From Chitinophaga caeni (GTDB taxonomy: Bacteria > Bacteroidota > Bacteroidia > Chitinophagales > Chitinophagaceae), in NCBI RefSeq assembly GCF_002557795.1, contig NZ_CP023777.1:3357001-3421000 (forward strand): a stretch of DNA of 64,000 nucleotides. The letters are read 5' to 3'. Below are positions 8,503 through 17,700 of this stretch, piece by piece. The notes beneath the pieces are model-generated. The model had not been told where the DNA came from and searched no databases. It was given only the letters and a program-made list of their open reading frames with translations. The translations under genes were made by a program, and so were the position numbers. Position 1 is the stretch's first letter. Each line of letters opens with the position of its first letter.

Positions 8503-8594
8503 TTAGCCAGCTCAGCTTCTCCGAAGAGGAAATCTACGCTGACATTAAAGACTTTTGCCAGCTTGAGCAGCACCTCTACGGTTTTACCAGGTTA
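8503..8594 (-). pseudogene. XRE/HTH domain fragment
   Basis: Read on the minus strand, 8590 to 8503 gives TVEVLLKLAKVFNVSVDFLF then GEAELANY and a stop. This is the last two helices of an XRE HTH domain, in which the 'LxKLAKxFNVSxDxL' pattern is standard. A stop and a frame change lie upstream and the tail is missing. It is the complementary part of the tail remnant at 94-390 on the same strand, and the two bracket the RHS array. It shares the 17-mer GAGCAGCACCTCTACGG (8565-8581) with the RHS core. Confidence 0.65.
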
Positions 8595-8741
8595 GATAAG
8601 CCAAAGGAAGCTTTGTATTTTAGACCGCAGCTCGATGGGGGACTATTTCAATAAGTGTGTAAACTTAAAAATCGGGGGGAGTGCCTAATGATCGACTGGA
8701 CGGACAATTGGATATTTTAATACTAGAAACAAGCTGGTCAC

Positions 8742-8766
8742 AAAAAAAGCACCCGTGTGGGTGCTT
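8742..8766 (-). terminator. Terminator of the serine hydrolase gene
   Basis: AAGCACCC / GGGTGCTT stem with a 4-base loop. On the minus strand it is followed by a run of T (8748-8742). It lies about 115 bases past the stop of the gene at 8881. Confidence 0.7.
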
Positions 8767-8880
8767 GGGAGGCCGAAGGTTCAAACTGAACTCCTTAGCC
8801 GTCACAAAGATAACGATTTAATGTTGTCGGACATTTTTTACGTCCGGTTGTTGCAACGATTTTGTACGATGTCTTTTAAA

Positions 8881-9966
8881 CTAATTTTGTCGTAGATACG
8901 GTAAAATATATTTTATCAGCACCTCGAAAGGTAATTTGGATTTTGATGAGTTGTAACTATTGCCGGTGAATACCGCTACCAGGTTTAATTCTTGAAGGAT
9001 CATTATGTATTGTCCACCGTTCCCTGAGGCAAAAATCAGATCGTAATTGTATTTATCAGTTTTTATCTTCTCATTATACCATCCATAACCATAATATGTT
9101 GGTTGGGGGATGGCTAAATTTGTTTTCGAGATTTTGACATTAGAAAAGCCTTCAATCTCGGTTATAGGTTTTGTAGATTGGGTAATCCAGGTGCTAGAAA
9201 CTATAGCTTGATTTTTGTATGTACCCTTATTTAATACTAGCTCTCCGATCTTAAGAAAATCTTTTGGTAATACGTAAAATGACCCTGCTGTCATTTCTTG
9301 TCCGGATGGGTCTTTTGTCCAACGATAGTTTTGAATGTCTAAAGGTTGAAACAAGAATTTATTTGCGAATTCAGTAACCGTCATTTTTGACGATTTTGAT
9401 AAAACTCCACCCAAAATCATCGCATTAGAAGAAGCGTATGACCATTTTTGCCCCGGACGTTCCGCTAAGGGCAAATCCAATGAGAATTGAATCCAATCCT
9501 TAGCGTTTTCCATTTCGCTTTCACAATCCTTACTTCCATTCCATTCTTCACAGTCATAGCCAGATTTCATTTCCAATAAATGTTGAAGGGTCATGCTATT
9601 TTTCCTTTCATCCCAATTCCCCGAAGGTTTATAATTATTGAAAAAAGGGTATACTTTTTCCCGGACACTTTTTATATAACCTTTGTCAATAGCTATCCCA
9701 ATAAGCAAGCTCGTTATTGACTTAAATGCAGAACGGCTATCATGTAAACTGTCTTTATGGTAATTGTTAAAATATTTTTCGTAAAAAATACTTCCGTTTT
9801 GAGATAAGATAATGCCATCAATGTTGTTATATTTTCCTCTGGCTAAATCTGCCGTAAGGCTGTCTAACATATTATTTTTAACCTGTGCCACAGCATTTGA
9901 TATACATAATATGAATACAAAAAATAAATAGATCCTTTTTTTGAATGTCATCATTTTATTTTTCAA
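8881..9966 (-). CDS. Exported beta-lactamase-family serine hydrolase
   Basis: 361 residues with a signal peptide (about residues 1-27, ending NAVA) and a class C beta-lactamase/EstB-type fold. S79-A-F-K82 is the SxxK catalytic motif and Y176-A-S the second motif. The stretch MTLQHLLEMKSGYDCEEW is the usual segment before it, and FASGNGGQYI near the end replaces the KTG-type motif. Length is normal for the family, which includes esterases, D-aminopeptidases and PBP-like proteins. It should act in the periplasm. It stands alone, with its own terminator at 8742; the substrate cannot be told. Confidence 0.85.
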   Translation of the reverse strand: MKNKMMTFKKRIYLFFVFILCISNAVAQVKNNMLDSLTADLARGKYNNIDGIILSQNGSIFYEKYFNNYHKDSLHDSRSAFKSITSLLIGIAIDKGYIKSVREKVYPFFNNYKPSGNWDERKNSMTLQHLLEMKSGYDCEEWNGSKDCESEMENAKDWIQFSLDLPLAERPGQKWSYASSNAMILGGVLSKSSKMTVTEFANKFLFQPLDIQNYRWTKDPSGQEMTAGSFYVLPKDFLKIGELVLNKGTYKNQAIVSSTWITQSTKPITEIEGFSNVKISKTNLAIPQPTYYGYGWYNEKIKTDKYNYDLIFASGNGGQYIMILQELNLVAVFTGNSYNSSKSKLPFEVLIKYILPYLRQN

Positions 9967-10380
9967 AAGGTTAATTAAGCATAGAGTTATTACGAATGTC
10001 GCAGCACTTTCAGGTTGGATAAAGTTTTACGTGTTTAATTATTGACAAAAGCTAAAGTCGGAATACTAAAATACAAAAAAAGCCAATGCTAATAACATTG
10101 ACTTTACTTGGTAAATTTATAGTTACAAAAAGAGAGATCGTTCCCTTCCTTTAAAGCTGTACAAATAATTTTATTGACTGCGGATATATACGGAGATTTG
10201 GTGAATATTAGCATGACTTCTATAACGAAGACAATGTTTTAAATAACGTTGTACTATTGTAATGATGAATGCTCAAGATGGAAGATTTTCTAAATCTTCG
10301 GGTCACATACCAAGGATTTGCGTGGGAATTCAACATAATTGACCATGGAAAAAATCTTGATTGGCTACGTTTTGAATTTA
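9967..10380. other. Intergenic stretch without a supported gene
   Basis: Upstream of the serine hydrolase and downstream of the minus-strand membrane protein. A 63-codon minus-strand frame at 10220-10411 overlaps the neighbour, starts with no support and resembles nothing. I see no RNA gene or clear repeat. Confidence 0.5.
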
Positions 10381-10884
10381 TCATCCTCTCAACCCTACCA
10401 ACTTCAACCATACCGGGATTAAACCCAATGAAACAGCAATAAAAATGGCGACCCTAATGTAGTTCAGCGTTTGCCATAACTTGGTGCTGCTTACCAGGTC
10501 TTTCGCTAAGGAAGGATTTTCTGCCATTCCCTGGAACGCGATAATATTGGGTGCAAAATAGGAAAGGGTCCAAACGCGCACTGCAAAGTGGATCGCGAAT
10601 AAGATCAACAGCCAATTTCTAACCATGGCAATTTTCCAACAGAAAATAATTGCCAGGATAAAGGTAATTTCATGTAATGAATGCATGATGATCCAAAAGA
10701 ACTTTAAACTGGCGCCTTGCCCGTCTACCAAGAGGTTGAAATTATGGGGAGGGGAAGCTACCCACTTAGGCACGAAAACAAATGTTTCGAAGATTTGCGC
10801 ACCATTCATTAAGAAATAGAGTAGTATGGAGAGGCCGAGCCATATTTCTGCTTTCGTTAAGTAATTCGTTGTAACCTGTTGCAT
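10381..10884 (-). CDS. Four-helix integral membrane protein in a MarR operon
   Basis: 167 residues with hydrophobic segments at about residues 13-36, 62-83, 89-107 and 141-161, so a polytopic inner-membrane protein. No enzyme motif and no family that I can name. It lies 10 bases after the MarR-family gene and is surely co-transcribed. MarR regulators often control the adjacent gene, so it may be an efflux, stress or lipid-related protein induced by a small aromatic ligand; this is inference. Confidence 0.7.
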   Translation of the reverse strand: MQQVTTNYLTKAEIWLGLSILLYFLMNGAQIFETFVFVPKWVASPPHNFNLLVDGQGASLKFFWIIMHSLHEITFILAIIFCWKIAMVRNWLLILFAIHFAVRVWTLSYFAPNIIAFQGMAENPSLAKDLVSSTKLWQTLNYIRVAIFIAVSLGLIPVWLKLVGLRG

Positions 10885-10894
10885 TTTTATAAAT

Positions 10895-11350
10895 TTAGCT
10901 GTTATTTAATTTTTCGGTCGTGGCTTTCATTATGTTGGTTGCTTCAACAAAATAACGTTGTATCGCCTGTATTTCGGTTTCGGAGAAAGTCTTTAGGAGC
11001 TTGGCCGTCTTTTCTTGCAGTTCTGTAAAAAACGGTTGCAAAAGCTTCATACTATTCTCTACATTGGGTACTATGATTACTTTCCTCCGGTCATTTTCAA
11101 CGAATTGTCTTTCTACGAGTTTTTTTTCCAATAGCCGGTCAATTAATCCCGTTACTGCCCCTTTCGTTAACCCCGTGAGTTTTGAAAGTTCCCCGGCAGT
11201 CAGCTTTTCATGTTGTAAGATCAGTCCCAGGTACTTGTGATCTGCACCTGTTAATCCTGCTTTCCGGGCAATAGCTTCATGCATAAAAATCGATGCATCC
11301 GAATAACCACGGCTCGCAGACCGGAATTCCTCTTTAGTTTTTTTGTTCAT
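10895..11350 (-). CDS. MarR-family transcriptional regulator
   Basis: 151 residues. The winged-helix core runs from about residue 40 to 110: LGLILQHEKLTAGELSKLTG, then GAVTGLIDRLLEKKLVER and the wing NDRRKVIIV. The R-x-x-D/N-R-R-K pattern is diagnostic of MarR. Flanking helices give the dimer interface. It is the first gene of a two-gene operon with the membrane protein downstream. An inverted repeat just upstream of the start suggests autorepression. Confidence 0.88.
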   Translation of the reverse strand: MNKKTKEEFRSASRGYSDASIFMHEAIARKAGLTGADHKYLGLILQHEKLTAGELSKLTGLTKGAVTGLIDRLLEKKLVERQFVENDRRKVIIVPNVENSMKLLQPFFTELQEKTAKLLKTFSETEIQAIQRYFVEATNIMKATTEKLNNS

Positions 11351-11361
11351 TCACTAAATAG

Positions 11362-11379
11362 TTTAGTTACAAAACTAAA
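11362..11379. promoter_or_regulatory. Candidate MarR operator
   Basis: TTTAGT and ACTAAA arms with a 6-base spacer, 12 bases upstream of the marR-type start codon. Size, symmetry and position match MarR autoregulatory sites. Inference only. Confidence 0.45.
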
Positions 11380-11535
11380 ATAAATATTCGTGAGAAACAA
11401 GTTTGAGTGAAATATGACGAGAAAAAAGATTGTTATTTCGTACTAAAGTCGAAATTGGGAATCGATACATAAGGAAACGAATGTATTTGATGTATGTGAA
11501 TCAGTTTAATTTACTTGTAGTAACCAGGACCCGCT

Positions 11536-12783
11536 TTATATCTTTTCCTCCCTTAACCTCCCCAGCTCCTTTAAAATCATCTCCCTTTCCACCGGAGATT
11601 TCGTTAGCTGGATAGCATTTTCATAATGTTCAATCGCTTTGAAGGTGTCAATTTCTGTATAGAGGTAGCCTAGTAACTCGTGGTAATAATGGATATCCGT
11701 TAATTGTAATTGCTCCGCTTCCGGGATCGTTCTTGCTGCTCCGTACACTTTAGCATAGGCGAATAGCCGGTTCAGTGCAGTGATTGGTGAATATTCAACG
11801 AGGATCAGTTGATTATATAATTGCAGGATGTGTGGCCACTTATTTTGATCAGCCGGGGTGGTATGCCAATAGGCGATGCCCGCTTCTAAATGATATTTTG
11901 AGATTTGCTCGCCTGTGCATGCATTAACCAGGTAGTAATGGCCCTGTGCAATGAGTGATGAATCCCACTGGCGTCGATCTTGGTTATCAAATAATATGAC
12001 TTCGCCATGTTCGCCGGTTCTTGCCGATAACCTGGAACTTTGATAATACATCAAGGCAATTAGCGCCTGTACCTTGGTATTCAAAGTTAGCGGGTTTCCA
12101 CTCAAAAATACCGCCAAGCGGATTGCCTCGGAGCATAGCTCCCCGCGGATAACCTGGTTGCCGGATTTCGAATAATAACCTTCGTTAAACAATAAATATA
12201 ATGTCTTAAGCACGACTTCTAAACGTTCTTCAATGTCTGCTCCGCCTAGATTATGTATTTGGAAATTATTGTTGCGAAGATTAGCCCTGGCGCGGTACAA
12301 GCGTTTCTTAATCGTTTCGTTATTGCTTAGGAAAGCATTGGCGATTTCTTCAACGCTAAAACCGCAGAGTATTTGTAGGGCCAGGCAGATTTGACTTTCC
12401 GGCGTGTTGGCGGGATTGCATACTGCGAAGATCATGGCCAATTGACTATCTGCAATAATTTGGTGGTTAAATTCAAAACCAGTTTCGTACGAATAAGTGC
12501 CGGGAGTTAACCCGTTCTTAACCTTCGATTCAAAAATACTTTCATGCTTGAAATAATCTTTGGCTTTATTTTTAGCTACCGTGTATAACCATGCTACCGG
12601 GTTGCTGGGAATGCCGTCTATGGCCCATTGCTCAGAAGCCTTTAAGAAGGTATCACTGGCAATATCTTCGGCTATCTCTATATGTTTTAAACCAAAATGA
12701 CGGCACAATACTGCCGTCATTTTAGCATATTCCTGCCGGAATAAATGCGGTAACAATTCTTTATATGCCGGGTTTTGGGCCAA
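11536..12783 (-). CDS. ECF sigma factor of the ECF42 type with C-terminal TPR-like extension
   Basis: 415 residues, far longer than a basic ECF sigma (about 190). Region 2 lies at about residues 12-75 (LFRQEYAKMTAVLCRHFG to NPVAWLYTVAKNKAKDYF) and region 4 at about 128-180 (LALQILCGFSVEEIANAFL to KRLYRARANLR). The remaining 230 residues are helical repeats (LLFNEGYY, HLEAGIAYWH, YHELLGYLY), the DUF6596/TPR-like tail. ECF42 sigma factors lack an anti-sigma factor and are paired with DGPF/YciI proteins; the tail is thought to control activity. Exactly that partner gene lies 2 bases upstream in the operon. Target promoters are unknown. Confidence 0.88.
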   Translation of the reverse strand: MAQNPAYKELLPHLFRQEYAKMTAVLCRHFGLKHIEIAEDIASDTFLKASEQWAIDGIPSNPVAWLYTVAKNKAKDYFKHESIFESKVKNGLTPGTYSYETGFEFNHQIIADSQLAMIFAVCNPANTPESQICLALQILCGFSVEEIANAFLSNNETIKKRLYRARANLRNNNFQIHNLGGADIEERLEVVLKTLYLLFNEGYYSKSGNQVIRGELCSEAIRLAVFLSGNPLTLNTKVQALIALMYYQSSRLSARTGEHGEVILFDNQDRRQWDSSLIAQGHYYLVNACTGEQISKYHLEAGIAYWHTTPADQNKWPHILQLYNQLILVEYSPITALNRLFAYAKVYGAARTIPEAEQLQLTDIHYYHELLGYLYTEIDTFKAIEHYENAIQLTKSPVEREMILKELGRLREEKI

Positions 12784-12785
12784 TG

Positions 12786-13127
12786 TTAATCGCGTTTAAG
12801 TATTTCCCGGATCTCGATATTTCCGCCGACCTTGTAAATGGGATTTCCCTTGGCGAGTTCAACGGCTTCTTCTATGTTTTCTGCCCTGATAACAATATAA
12901 CCGCTGATGAACTCCTTGATTTCAGTATACGGTCCATCGGTTACCATTTTATCCTTCCCGACAACTTTGGCGCTACCCGCGGCGGGAATCAGGGTATTGC
13001 CTTTATCTACCAGCTTGTTTTGGGCGGCAATGTTGGCTAGCCAATTCATCCGCTCCTGCATTTGTTCGGGGGAAGGCCTGAAATCATCGATGTCTTTTAG
13101 CCTGAAGATCAATGCAAATTCTTTCAT
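12786..13127 (-). CDS. DGPF/YciI-family protein, partner of the ECF42 sigma factor
   Basis: 113 residues forming one ferredoxin-like YciI/YCII domain. The signature TDGPYTEIKEFISGY at about residues 63-77 is the variant DGPF motif. It starts the operon and ends 2 bases before the sigma factor, so translation is probably coupled. The family is thought to bind small ligands or act as an enzyme; its link to ECF42 sigma factors is conserved, but the chemistry is not established. Confidence 0.88.
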   Translation of the reverse strand: MKEFALIFRLKDIDDFRPSPEQMQERMNWLANIAAQNKLVDKGNTLIPAAGSAKVVGKDKMVTDGPYTEIKEFISGYIVIRAENIEEAVELAKGNPIYKVGGNIEIREILKRD

Positions 13128-13308
13128 TTTAAAAAGTTTTGTTCATCTTTATGACGATCGAAAGGGCTACATGGGGACAAATTAGTGGCTTTTGCTTAAC
13201 TTTTGTAAAAATATCAAATTGCACCTCGCCGGGCAAACGGTTTATAATTGTTTGCCTTGTTTTTTATCCCGTTTTTAATAACTGTTCCGGGGGAGATCTA
13301 TCTCCCGT

Positions 13309-13785
13309 TTAAGGTTGCTGAAGTTGCAGCGAACCTTGAGCCGATTTAGCCCAATTGATGATGGCTTCTCTTTGAGCGGGACTTAACTTGGCTTCGCCGT
13401 GCATCCACAGGTAAGAAGGAAGGGGCATTTCCCCTTTTTCAACCGTTTCGGCTATCTCATCCAACTTATGATGCATCTTTTTGGCTGAATAGGTACCGAA
13501 GTGGGTAAAATTCAATTCGGATTTCCCTTCATTTATATGGTGGTTAACCCACCAATTGACCGGGGTTACCTGGTCGAACCAGGGATATTCGCTATGATCG
13601 GAATGACAGTCGTAACAGGATGCTTTCAGGATAACCATTATACTATCCGGAACCTGGACCACGGAAGTAATATCTTCCGTTCCCATTGCTTGTCCTTCGT
13701 TTTTGCCGGGCCTGATAACTTGTATAACGATAAAGACCAGTAATAATATGATCAATATTTTCTTAGTGCTGCTCATTTTTTTCAT
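13309..13785 (-). CDS. Membrane-anchored haem-binding (c-type) protein
   Basis: 158 residues from the ATG at 13785; the in-frame TTG two codons upstream is less likely. An N-terminal membrane anchor (KKILIILLLVFIVIQVI) precedes a Haem_bd-type domain with CYDCH, the covalent haem site. The HSEYPWFDQVTPVNWWVNHH stretch and the late PLPSYLWMHGEAKLS are typical of this Bacteroidota family. It should sit on the periplasmic side of the inner membrane. It probably serves electron transfer or redox sensing. No other cytochrome gene is adjacent. Confidence 0.85.
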   Translation of the reverse strand: MKKMSSTKKILIILLLVFIVIQVIRPGKNEGQAMGTEDITSVVQVPDSIMVILKASCYDCHSDHSEYPWFDQVTPVNWWVNHHINEGKSELNFTHFGTYSAKKMHHKLDEIAETVEKGEMPLPSYLWMHGEAKLSPAQREAIINWAKSAQGSLQLQQP

Positions 13786-13944
13786 AGACAAATAATATTG
13801 ACTTTTGTAGTTTGATGAAATATTGTGCTATGTATAAGTTAACCTGTGTTGCTTACGCTCTTATTGGAAAGAATGGCTTATGTAAAGATATTCAAATAGG
13901 TAAGACTATATCACCCTTTTGATGGCATGTGCATATAAATATTT

Positions 13945-14133
13945 TTATAATGGGTTTTTGGCATCTTGGAAATGTTCAATAAATTGGCTAATATTCTCTT
14001 GCTTTAAAGGGATGATAAAATCAAAGTTCCTTGTCGCTCTTGGCAATATGTACAATCTCATGGCAACTCTACCAGGGAGTATATATGGGATTTGAGATTC
14101 GTCAGGTATATTTATTAATAGACAAGTACTTCA
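13945..14133 (-). pseudogene. Possible nucleotidyltransferase gene scrap
   Basis: On the minus strand a 60-codon frame reads LPGRVAMRLYILPRATRNFD then FIIPL and ends at 13945. The 'PRATRxxDF' run resembles the start of AbiEii/MNT-type nucleotidyltransferase domains, where a GG-A-x-x-x-H segment precedes R-x-T-x-D-x-D. The first catalytic G-G and second D are altered, there is no start, and the rest is gone. It is next to MITE copies, so the area is a decayed intergenic region. Weak call. Confidence 0.35.
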
Positions 14134-14230
14134 ATTCCTTCAGTTAATCAAAAATGCAAATGAATCATCGAAGCTATAATCATATGGCTTCCCCACGACT
14201 TCATGTTAATTATTATTTATATATTTTGTT

Positions 14231-14305
14231 ATTATTGCCCGACTAAATTTTCAATAATTATCATCTCCCTTCGAAAGTTCTATTCAATGTCCAACTGCTC
14301 ATTTA
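14231..14305 (-). mobile_element. MITE fragment (copy A', truncated)
   Basis: Begins ATTATTGCCCGACTAAATTT and follows the reverse-oriented element through CTATTCAATG to about 14305, then homology stops. The far end is absent. It lies 45 bases from the complete copy A. Confidence 0.65.
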
Positions 14306-14349
14306 GCCTAACATTTATCCTTTAGCTCCCTTTTTTATAAAAACTTAAT

Positions 14350-14558
14350 ATTATTGTCCGACTAAATTTTAACCGGGAAGCAATTTGATCGCTCGATCCG
14401 GTCTTTCTACTACTGTATGGCCCAGCTACCCTTCGCTATCAACAGTGCGAAGTTCCGCGGTTCTCTTGGCGGGGGGGGAATGTATCATCCTTCGCTTATA
14501 TCCTTGACCAGGTAAGGAATTCAAGTACCTTTAAAGCATTTTTAGTCGAACAACAATG
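14350..14558 (-). mobile_element. MITE copy A (internally deleted, exact 10-bp duplication)
   Basis: 209 bases in reverse orientation. Ends ATTATTGTCCGACTAAA and TTTAGTCGAACAACAAT. AAAACTTAAT flanks both sides (14340-14349 and 14559-14568), an exact target duplication. About 110 bases of the element's centre-left, including the hairpin arm, are missing compared with copy C. It lies upstream of the SusC leader. Confidence 0.85.
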
Positions 14559-14636
14559 AAAACTTAATAAAAATTTAGTACCTAGTTAGTACTAAATACG
14601 ATTTTGTAACTCTTTGGTTTACTTGGGATGTAAAAA

Positions 14637-14669
14637 GCCACCGTTCCGCGTTGCAGGCGAAACAGTGGC
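14637..14669 (+). promoter_or_regulatory. Hairpin in the SusC leader
   Basis: GCCACCGTTCCGC pairs with GCGAAACAGTGGC (11 of 13 positions plus possible G-U) around GTTGCAG. It lies about 75 bases before the receptor start; a weaker TGCTGATCC / GGGATAGCA stem follows at about 14684-14711. Such structured leaders are common ahead of Bacteroidota SusC genes; a post-transcriptional role is inference. Confidence 0.35.
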
Positions 14670-14743
14670 CCCATCAAATTTGACTGCTGATCCTGCTGGG
14701 CGGGATAGCAACCATTTTAGAACCAAAATTGAGAGACAAAATT

Positions 14744-17700
14744 ATGCCTTTTATCGCCAAAATGCTTCGGGTTATGAAGTTAACGACTTTTGTGCTCCTG
14801 GTATTCGCATTGCACGTCAACGCTAGAGCCTGGTCCCAAACCATTACTTTCTCCGGGAAAAATGTTTCCCTGGAAACCGCTTTCTCCGCGGTAGAAAAAC
14901 AAACCGGTTACGTGGTCTTTTACGATTACCGCCAAATTGTTGGAGCAAAACCTATATCTATCGATGTAAAAAATTTGCCCTTGGCAACTTTCCTGAACTT
15001 ATGTTTCAAAAACCAACCATTTACTTATGCTATCGAGGATAAAACCATCGTGATAGCCAAGGATAATAAAAGTATCCTCTCATCTACTTTAGATAAAGTA
15101 TTGCTGGCTCAACCCATTGATGTTACCGGCAAGGTCGTGGATGATCAAGGGAAGCCCGTTGTCATGGCAACGGTGATCGTAAAGGGTACCAATACCGGTA
15201 CGACAACCGACAGCCTCGGTGTTTTCCACCTGGAAAGTATTGATCAGAACGCCACCTTGATCATTTCCGCACTAGGAATCCATCGCCTGGAAGTTGCTGT
15301 AAAGAACAGGGCAAACCTCGGGGTATTGAAAGCGAAAAGCAGGATTTCGGATCTCGATGAAATTAATGTCACCGTGAACACGGGTTACCAAACCCTGGCC
15401 CGTGAAAGAAGCGCCGGCTCTTTTGCCCAGGCCGATATGGATGTGGTCGCCAACCGCTCCACTTCCATGAATATCATCCAGAGCCTGGACGGCTTGATTC
15501 CAGGCTTGGTGGTCAATAACGCTCCCAACAAGAACCAATTCCTGATCCGCGGTTTGGCTACGATCGGGGCGCCGGATCTTAACGGCGTCGGTTATTATAG
15601 CGGCACCAGTCCCCAACCGCTCTTCGTAGTTGATGGCTTGGTGATGGAAGATATCTCTGCCATTAATCCGCAAGATGTCAAGGATATCACCGTGTTAAAA
15701 GATGCTACCGCGGCCTCCATTTGGGGCTCCCGCGCAGCCAACGGGGTCATCGTGATCACCACCAAAAAAGGAACGTTCAATAGTAAGTTGCGCGTGAACT
15801 ACGATGGTTTCGTTAGCTTCAAGGGCAAACCGGACCTGGGATATCTTGATATGCTCAATTCCCGCCAATATATCGATGCGGCGGTGGATGTTTTTAATAC
15901 GCCGGGTTATGCCGAGCAATACCCATGGTCGCAGGTATCGGTTATCGGCGGCGGAGGTAGCGGCATTGCACCCCACGAATTAATTTTATACAATCAACAA
16001 CGGGGACTCATTTCTGCCGAACAAGCGCAAAAAAGCCTGGACAGCTTAGCTGCTATTAGTAACCACGGGCAGATCAACGACCTGTTTTATAGGAATGCCT
16101 TGTTAACGAATCATACCATTTCTTTATCGGGCGGTAGTGAAAACTATTCATTCTACGGATCATTGAGTTATACAAATAATGTAAGTAATCAGCCGGGGGA
16201 TAAAAACAATACTTACAAGGTAAATCTCCGCCAGGATATCAAGGCGGCCAAGTTTTTACGGTTCCATGTCATTACCGATTTATCTACCAACAGCGCTTCT
16301 TCTAAAAGGAATAGGGATATAGATTATTATTTCTACCCTTACCAACTGTTCAGGGATGCTGATGGCAATAATCTTTCCCTTCCGTTTTTGACGGGATTGT
16401 CTGATTCTACCCTGGCTTCCTTGGAAGCGCGTAGCCGCATCAGCCTGGATTATAATCCCTTGGACGAGTTTAATTATGGTTATACCAAGAACGATCAATT
16501 GATGGCCAGGATTAATGCGGGAGCTACCTTGGACATTGCTAAAGGATTGAGGTTTGAAGGCAATTATGGTTATATCAAGGGGAATAATAAGCAAAGGCAG
16601 TTCGAAAGCTTGCAGAGCTTTGCTGTTCGTAAGGAAATAGTGACTTTTACCGTGGCGCCCGATCCTAACACGACTCCGAAATATTATTTGCCAACCAATG
16701 GTGGCAGGTTAACCACGGGCAACGCGGATCAACGCAATTGGACAATCCGGAATCAATTGGTATATGATAATACTTGGGATAAACATGAACTAAAATTGTT
16801 GGCCGGGCAGGAAGCGCAAGAACAGATGTCTACCTCCCAAACAACGGTAGTCCGCGGTTTTGATGAAGACTTGCTGACTTACGGTTCCGTTGATTATAAC
16901 ACCTTGACAGGCTTGATCCTGAACACCGTTTGGCCTAACTACAGCATCTACGGAAGCACCATGTCTAATGATAATTTCCGCTCATCAGAAGTGATTTCCC
17001 GCTTTACATCATACTACGCTAATATGTCTTATACATTTGACCGTAGGTATGCTATTAATGGTAGTTGGCGTATTGATCAAAGTAACTTATTCGGTAAAGA
17101 TAAGGCTGCTCAAAATAAACCGGTTTGGAGCGCCGGTATTAGGTGGAATGCCTATAACGAAGCATTTATGCAGCCGGTTACCTGGGTAGATCGCTTGTCT
17201 TTACGGTTGACGTACGGTATCACGGGCAACTCCCCGAACCCGGGGGTAGCCGCTTCGCAGGATATTACCAGTCCTTCCGGGAGCGCCTTCTTTCCCAGCA
17301 ATATTGGGATGAGGATTACGACCCCGGGAAATGGTCAATTATCCTGGGAAAGTACTAAGACTACCAACCTGGGTATTGATTTCGCGGTCCTGGACAGCCG
17401 TTTGAGCGGAAGTGTGGATCTGTATTATAAGAAAACGGATAACTTACTCGGTTTAATTTATCCGAACAGCTTAACGGGATGGCCAGCCGTAGTGGGCAAC
17501 CAGGGGAGCCTTTCCAATAGGGGGATCGAACTAAGCCTGACTTCGGTGAATGTCAGAACCCGGGATTTTAGCTGGAGTACCAACTTGGTATTTGCATACA
17601 ATAAGAACAAGATTATTAAGCTGACTTCCGGTGCGCCCTTTACAACGGGGGCCCAGCAGGTGAATGCCATCGTGAAAGAAGGTTATCCCGCGTTTACACT

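Noticed and set aside
10220..10411. 63-codon minus-strand ORF
   Set aside because: Overlaps the membrane protein's end, no motif, basic composition as expected for a random frame.
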